Assembly: GCF_016428915.1 (NCBI RefSeq)
Contig: NZ_JAELTP010000005.1
Span: forward strand, 44,861-108,860
Direction: 5' to 3'
DNA: 64,000 nt
DNA from: Pandoraea sp. ASV26
Lineage (GTDB): Bacteria; Pseudomonadota; Gammaproteobacteria; Burkholderiales; Burkholderiaceae
This document shows, in pieces, positions 61,961-64,000 of this stretch. The translations under genes were made by a program, and so were the position numbers. Under the pieces are notes generated by a model. The model was not told the origin of the DNA, made no database searches, and worked only from the letters and a program-made list of their open reading frames with translations. Position 1 is the first letter of the stretch, and every line of letters begins with the position of its first letter.

Positions 61961-64000
61961 ATGCTCAGAACCGACCTCGCAGGTGTCATCCAACGCTCCG
62001 ACTATACGCCCCCGGCGTATCTGATCGACACCGTCCAACTCGACTTCGACCTTGCCGCCGACGTCACCACCGTCACCAGCCGTCTGCGCGTGCGCCGCAA
62101 CCCGGCCGGGCCCGGCGGCGACCTCGAACTGGTCGGCCAGGGCCTGCAACTGGTGAGCCTCGAACTCGACGGCAAACCCTGGGCCGGTTATCGCACGGGT
62201 GAGGAAACGCTCACGGTGCAAGCGCCGCCCGAAGCGTTCGAACTCACGCTCGTCACGCGCTGCCGCCCGCAGGAGAACACGTCGCTCATGGGGCTTTATG
62301 TCTCGGGTGGCAACTTCTTCACGCAGTGCGAAGCCGAGGGCTTTCGCAAGATCACGTACTTCCTCGACCGCCCGGATGTCATGGCGACGTACACCGTCAC
62401 GCTGCGCGCCGATCGCGAAGCGTATCCGGTGCTGCTCGCCAACGGCAATCTGATCGACAAGGGCGATCTGCCCGATGGCCGTCACTTCGCCGTCTGGGAC
62501 GACCCGTTCAAGAAGCCCAGCTACCTGTTCGCGCTGGTCGCCGGACGCCTGGTTTGCCGCGAGGAACGCATCGTCGCGGGCGACGGTCGCGAGAAGCTCC
62601 TGCAAGTCTGGGTGCAGCCGCAGGATCTGGAGAAGACCGAACACGCCATGCATTCGCTCATCAACTCGATCCGTTGGGACGAGGAGCGCTTCGGACGCGT
62701 GCTCGACCTCGACCGCTTCATGATCGTGGCCGTGAGCGACTTCAACATGGGCGCGATGGAGAACAAGGGCCTGAACATCTTCAATACGAAGTATGTGCTG
62801 GCCGATGCCGCCACCGCGACCGACGACGACTTCGGCAACATCGAAGCCGTGGTGGGCCACGAGTACTTCCACAACTGGACCGGCAATCGCGTGACCTGCC
62901 GCGACTGGTTCCAGTTGAGCCTGAAGGAGGGCCTGACCGTGTTCCGCGATCAGGAATTCTCCGCCGACATGATGGGCTCCGAGTCGGGCCGCGCGGTCAA
63001 GCGCATCGACGACGTGCGCGTGCTGCGTCAGGCACAGTTCCCCGAAGACGCCGGCCCGATGGCTCACCCGGTGCGCCCGGAGAGCTACGTCGAAATCAAC
63101 AACTTCTACACGGTCACCGTCTACGAGAAAGGTGCCGAAGTCGTGCGCATGTATCAGACGCTGCTCGGCCGTGACGGCTTCCGCCGGGGCATGGATCTGT
63201 ACTTCGAACGCCACGACGGTCAGGCGGTCACGTGCGACGACTTCCGTGCCGCAATGGCCGATGCCAACCATCGCGATCTCACGCAGTTCGGCCGCTGGTA
63301 CAGCCAGGCCGGCACGCCACGCGTGACGGTCGACGCCGCCTACGACGAAGCCGCCCGCACCTACACCCTCACGCTTACCCAGCGTTGCCCGAAGGTCGGC
63401 GTCGAGTTGCAGGACAGCAAGCTCGTCAAACAGCCGTTCCATATCCCGTTCGCCGTCGGCCTGCTCGATCGCGACGGCCGCGACCTGGCGCTGCGTCTGG
63501 AAGGAGATGCCGACGACGCGCCCGCCGCCACCACGCGCGTGCTCGACTTCACGCAGGAGCGTCAGAGCTTCACCTTCGTCGACGTGCCTCATGCTCCGAT
63601 GCCCTCGCTGCTGCGCGGTTTCTCGGCGCCGGTGATCGTCGAGCACGAGTACACCATCGACGAACTCGCGTTCCTGATGGCGCACGACAGCGATCCGTTC
63701 AACCGATGGGAAGCCGGTCAGCGGCTGGCCACGCGTCAGTTGCTGGCGCTCGTCGAGTCCATTCAGATGGGCCAGTTGCCGAGCGTGGACAGCTACGTGC
63801 TCGAAGCCTTCCGGCAAGTACTGCGCGACGAAACCCTCGACCCGGCGTTCCGCGCGCAGGCGCTCACGCTGCCGGCCGAGTCGTATCTCGGCGAGCAGAT
63901 GGAGGAAATCGACCCCGCGGCCATTCATGCGGCGCGTCAGTATCTGCGCCAGCGTCTGGCGGCGTCGCTGCACACCGAGTGGCTCGCGGCGTATCACAAC
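61961..64000 (+). CDS. pepN: Aminopeptidase N (3' end outside window)
   Basis: M1-family zinc aminopeptidase removing N-terminal residues from peptides in the cytoplasm. 680 codons are visible of about 890 expected. ATG 61961 starts MLRTDLAGVIQRSDYTPPAYLIDTV. Substrate-binding GAMEN is at 264-268 (MGAMENKGLNIFN); the zinc motif H300-E301-x-x-H304 is in GHEYFHNWTGNRVTCRDW, with the third ligand glutamate in KEGLTVFRDQEFS about 19 residues later. It is the E. coli PepN type by its length, closing motifs and ENTSLMGLYVSGGNFFTQCE segment. Long minus-strand ORF opposite is a codon-bias artefact. Confidence 0.95.
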   Translation, partial: MLRTDLAGVIQRSDYTPPAYLIDTVQLDFDLAADVTTVTSRLRVRRNPAGPGGDLELVGQGLQLVSLELDGKPWAGYRTGEETLTVQAPPEAFELTLVTRCRPQENTSLMGLYVSGGNFFTQCEAEGFRKITYFLDRPDVMATYTVTLRADREAYPVLLANGNLIDKGDLPDGRHFAVWDDPFKKPSYLFALVAGRLVCREERIVAGDGREKLLQVWVQPQDLEKTEHAMHSLINSIRWDEERFGRVLDLDRFMIVAVSDFNMGAMENKGLNIFNTKYVLADAATATDDDFGNIEAVVGHEYFHNWTGNRVTCRDWFQLSLKEGLTVFRDQEFSADMMGSESGRAVKRIDDVRVLRQAQFPEDAGPMAHPVRPESYVEINNFYTVTVYEKGAEVVRMYQTLLGRDGFRRGMDLYFERHDGQAVTCDDFRAAMADANHRDLTQFGRWYSQAGTPRVTVDAAYDEAARTYTLTLTQRCPKVGVELQDSKLVKQPFHIPFAVGLLDRDGRDLALRLEGDADDAPAATTRVLDFTQERQSFTFVDVPHAPMPSLLRGFSAPVIVEHEYTIDELAFLMAHDSDPFNRWEAGQRLATRQLLALVESIQMGQLPSVDSYVLEAFRQVLRDETLDPAFRAQALTLPAESYLGEQMEEIDPAAIHAARQYLRQRLAASLHTEWLAAYHN

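Noticed and set aside
61895..63997. 700-codon minus-strand ORF opposite pepN
   Set aside because: pepN carries GAMEN and HExxH motifs on the plus strand; the antisense frame has none.

Overview
The window is high-GC Proteobacterial DNA with the gene content and protein sequences of a Burkholderiaceae chromosome. It looks most like Pandoraea or a close relative; this is inferred from the overall set of proteins, not from a marker gene. Genes are dense, intergenic gaps are short, and no rRNA, tRNA, insertion sequence, prophage or CRISPR array was recognised. Both ends cut through genes: an NAD-glutamate dehydrogenase (left, minus strand) and aminopeptidase N (right, plus strand).

Layout. 1-5.7 kb: NAD-glutamate dehydrogenase, divergent from the DEAD-box helicase dbpA. 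5.8-10.8 kb: an orphan lipoprotein, then a LysR / D-amino-acid dehydrogenase / GltI-like binding protein / Asp-Glu racemase cluster that looks like acidic D-amino-acid use. 11.2-14.6 kb: a PAS-GGDEF-EAL cyclic-di-GMP protein whose 5' end is out of frame across a run of seven C, followed by an HDOD-GAF protein. 15.2-16.6 kb: NCS2 purine permease. 16.6-17.2 kb: HigA antitoxin with only the C-terminal half of its HigB/GraT toxin. 17.2-23.1 kb: SOS mutasome imuA-imuB-dnaE2 behind a clear LexA box. 23.2-26.0 kb: nitrilase plus PLP-dependent dehydratase with a divergent IclR regulator. 26.1-31 kb: Nramp transporter, SnoaL-like protein, CsgG/DUF4810/DUF799 lipoprotein cassette and a DUF995-like secreted protein. 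31-33.6 kb: TonB-dependent siderophore receptor with a Fur box. 34-39 kb: DUF3563 gene and a copper module (cueR, copA, copZ) with two divergent CueR promoters. 39-43.2 kb: tandem-repeat tract, FMN riboswitch-ribB, thioesterase, CPA2 antiporter. 43.7-47.3 kb: DUF2848-GntR-amidase operon and dsbB. 47.4-57.7 kb: purine catabolism (LysR, xdhABC, adenine deaminase, purine permease, guanine deaminase). 58.1-60.0 kb: a type III secretion-type chaperone followed by a 442-residue protein whose C-terminal half resembles the eukaryotic scavenger mRNA-decapping enzyme DcpS. 60.2-64 kb: manganese riboswitch with a TMEM165/GDT1 exporter, DUF4136 lipoprotein and pepN.

How the genes work together. The purine block forms a complete route: adenine to hypoxanthine, guanine to xanthine, and both to urate through XdhAB, with XdhC maturing the molybdenum cofactor; the permease at 54.9 kb (and perhaps the one at 15.2 kb) supplies substrate. 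The copper block is a sensor, exporting ATPase and chaperone with matching operators. The imu operon is DNA-damage-inducible mutagenic repair.

The most unusual item is the chaperone/DcpS-like pair. It is less GC-biased than its surroundings, sits alone without secretion-apparatus genes in the window, and has a perfect palindrome in its upstream region. It is a candidate translocated effector acting on capped RNA or related nucleotides.
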